NCBI GenBank assembly: GCA_003506795.1
Contig: DNYO01000117.1
Location: forward strand, 1-15,337
Direction of reading: 5' to 3'
Length of the DNA: 15,337 bases
DNA from: Deltaproteobacteria bacterium
GTDB taxonomy: Bacteria > Desulfobacterota > Syntrophorhabdia > Syntrophorhabdales > Syntrophorhabdaceae
Both the position numbers and the translations under genes were made by a program. Shown here piece after piece: positions 14,471 to 15,337 of this stretch (position 1 is the stretch's first letter; every line of letters starts with the position of its first letter). The notes beneath the pieces are model-generated. The model made no database searches, was not told the DNA's origin, and worked only from the letters and a program-made list of their open reading frames with translations.

Positions 14471-15337
14471 ATGACAAAGAACGTAATGAATGCAGAGCAG
14501 CAGCGCTTGGTTGACACCGGGAAAGGCACGCCATGGCGAAAGTGGGGCCCTTACCTGAGCGAGCGCCAGTGGGGGACGGTGCGTGAGGATTACAGTGAGA
14601 ACGGAGATGCCTGGAACTTCTTCACCCACGACCATGCCCGTTCCCGGGCTTACCGCTGGGGAGAAGATGGACTTGCCGGATTATCTGATGAAAAGCAGCA
14701 TCTGTGCTTTGCCCTTGCGTTGTGGAACGGCAAGGACGCGATCCTCAAGGAGCGCCTCTTTGGACTTACCAACAGTGAGGCGAACCACGGGGAGGATGTG
14801 AAGGAATACTATTTCTACCTCGACAGCACACCCACTCATTCCTACATGAAGTACCTCTACAAGTATCCCCAGGCTGCTTATCCCTACGCTGACCTGGTTG
14901 AGACGAATCAGCGACGCAGCCGGGAAGAGATGGAGTATGAGTTGCTCGATACCGGCGTCTTCAACGATGACCGCTACTTCGACGTCTTCGTGGAATACGC
15001 CAAGGGGGACCCGGAGGACATCCTGGTGCGGATCACAGTGGCCAACCGGGGACCGGAGGCGGCAGAGATTCATCTCCTGCCGACGCTGTGGTTCCGGAAC
15101 GACTGGTCGTCGTGGATCGCCGAATCCAACAGATCCCCCGAGAAACCAAACATCAAGCAGATCAAGGGAGCGGCAGGCGCGAGTACAGTCGCGGCGGCTC
15201 ATCCGCTGCTCGGGGAATTCATCCTTACCTGCGAAGGCGATGTGCCGCTGCTCTTCACCGAGAACGAAACAAACCATGCACTGCTCTTCCCCGGGCAAAA
15301 GAACGAGAGCCCCTACGTCAAGGACGGCATCAACAAC
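14471..15337 (+). CDS. GH63-type glucosidase (MGH1-like), N-terminal part, cut by the window end
   Basis: An uninterrupted frame of 289 codons runs from ATG 14471 to the last base. A near-perfect AAAGGAGG at 14457-14464 lies 6 nt upstream. The protein resembles bacterial GH63/MGH1-like glucosidases, usually about 850-900 residues, so roughly the first third is here. Family-typical segments are WRKWGPYLSERQWGTVREDYS, HDHARSRAYRWGEDGLAG, LCFALALWNGKD, ILKERLFGLTNSEANHGEDVKE, YLDSTPTHSYMKYLYKYPQAAYPY and DTGVFNDDRYFDVFVEYAK. The visible part is mainly the N-terminal beta-sandwich region; the catalytic (alpha/alpha)6 barrel lies outside the window. There is no signal peptide, so it is probably cytoplasmic and acts on alpha-glucosides such as glycogen breakdown products, trehalose-like sugars or glucosylglycerate. 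The substrate is not decided by this part. Confidence 0.88.
   Translation, partial: MTKNVMNAEQQRLVDTGKGTPWRKWGPYLSERQWGTVREDYSENGDAWNFFTHDHARSRAYRWGEDGLAGLSDEKQHLCFALALWNGKDAILKERLFGLTNSEANHGEDVKEYYFYLDSTPTHSYMKYLYKYPQAAYPYADLVETNQRRSREEMEYELLDTGVFNDDRYFDVFVEYAKGDPEDILVRITVANRGPEAAEIHLLPTLWFRNDWSSWIAESNRSPEKPNIKQIKGAAGASTVAAAHPLLGEFILTCEGDVPLLFTENETNHALLFPGQKNESPYVKDGINN

Noticed and set aside
14681..15298. 205-codon minus-strand frame near the right end
   Set aside because: It lies opposite the GH63 frame, which is open from start to window end and has clear family motifs and a strong ribosome binding site.

Overview
The window holds nine intact protein-coding genes plus the first 289 codons of a tenth, all on the + strand. 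It also holds several small or broken reading frames. GC content is moderate to high, and gene spacing is tight inside the apparent operons. The gene set suggests a Gram-negative, probably anaerobic or fermentative bacterium: a three-part RND pump with an outer-membrane factor, a MaoC/phosphate-acyltransferase fusion paired with acetate kinase, a DUF3313 exported protein and a bacterial GH63 glucosidase. My best guess is a member of the old Deltaproteobacteria (Desulfobacterota, Syntrophia or Geobacter-like). This is inference from gene content; no rRNA or other marker is present.

Region 1 (1-6052) is a complete tripartite efflux operon: lipoprotein adaptor, HAE1-type inner-membrane pump and NodT-type outer-membrane lipoprotein channel. 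The genes are joined by a 6-bp gap and then an 8-bp overlap. The 213-bp leader carries several palindromes that look like operators for a local repressor, but no regulator gene lies in the window.

Region 2 (6053-8817) holds membrane transport genes: an aspartate-alanine-exchanger-family (AAE) carrier with two RCK_C domains, a short hypothetical frame, and a K+-channel-like protein with a TTTGYGD filter.

Region 3 (8818-11490) is a two-gene metabolic operon: a MaoC-phosphate acyltransferase fusion followed, with a start/stop overlap, by acetate kinase. Together they would turn an acyl-CoA into the free acid and make ATP. The MaoC half has lost the hydratase Asp/His pair.

Region 4 (11491-14165) looks rearranged. 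A DUF3313 exported protein sits between what appear to be the first codons of an alpha/beta hydrolase and the last codons of an AI-2E-type transporter. A DUF2254 membrane protein with an in-frame internal duplication follows. A strong intrinsic terminator with two competing 5' arms lies downstream, starting about 140 bp after its stop codon.

Region 5 (14166-15337) is an AT-rich intergenic stretch with a possibly folded leader, then a GH63-type glucosidase gene that runs off the end of the window.

I saw no rRNA, tRNA, CRISPR array, insertion sequence or phage gene. No new multi-gene system is obvious. The best leads are the catalytically degenerate MaoC-Pta fusion, the remnant-flanked DUF3313 gene, the DUF2254 internal repeat and the two-armed terminator.
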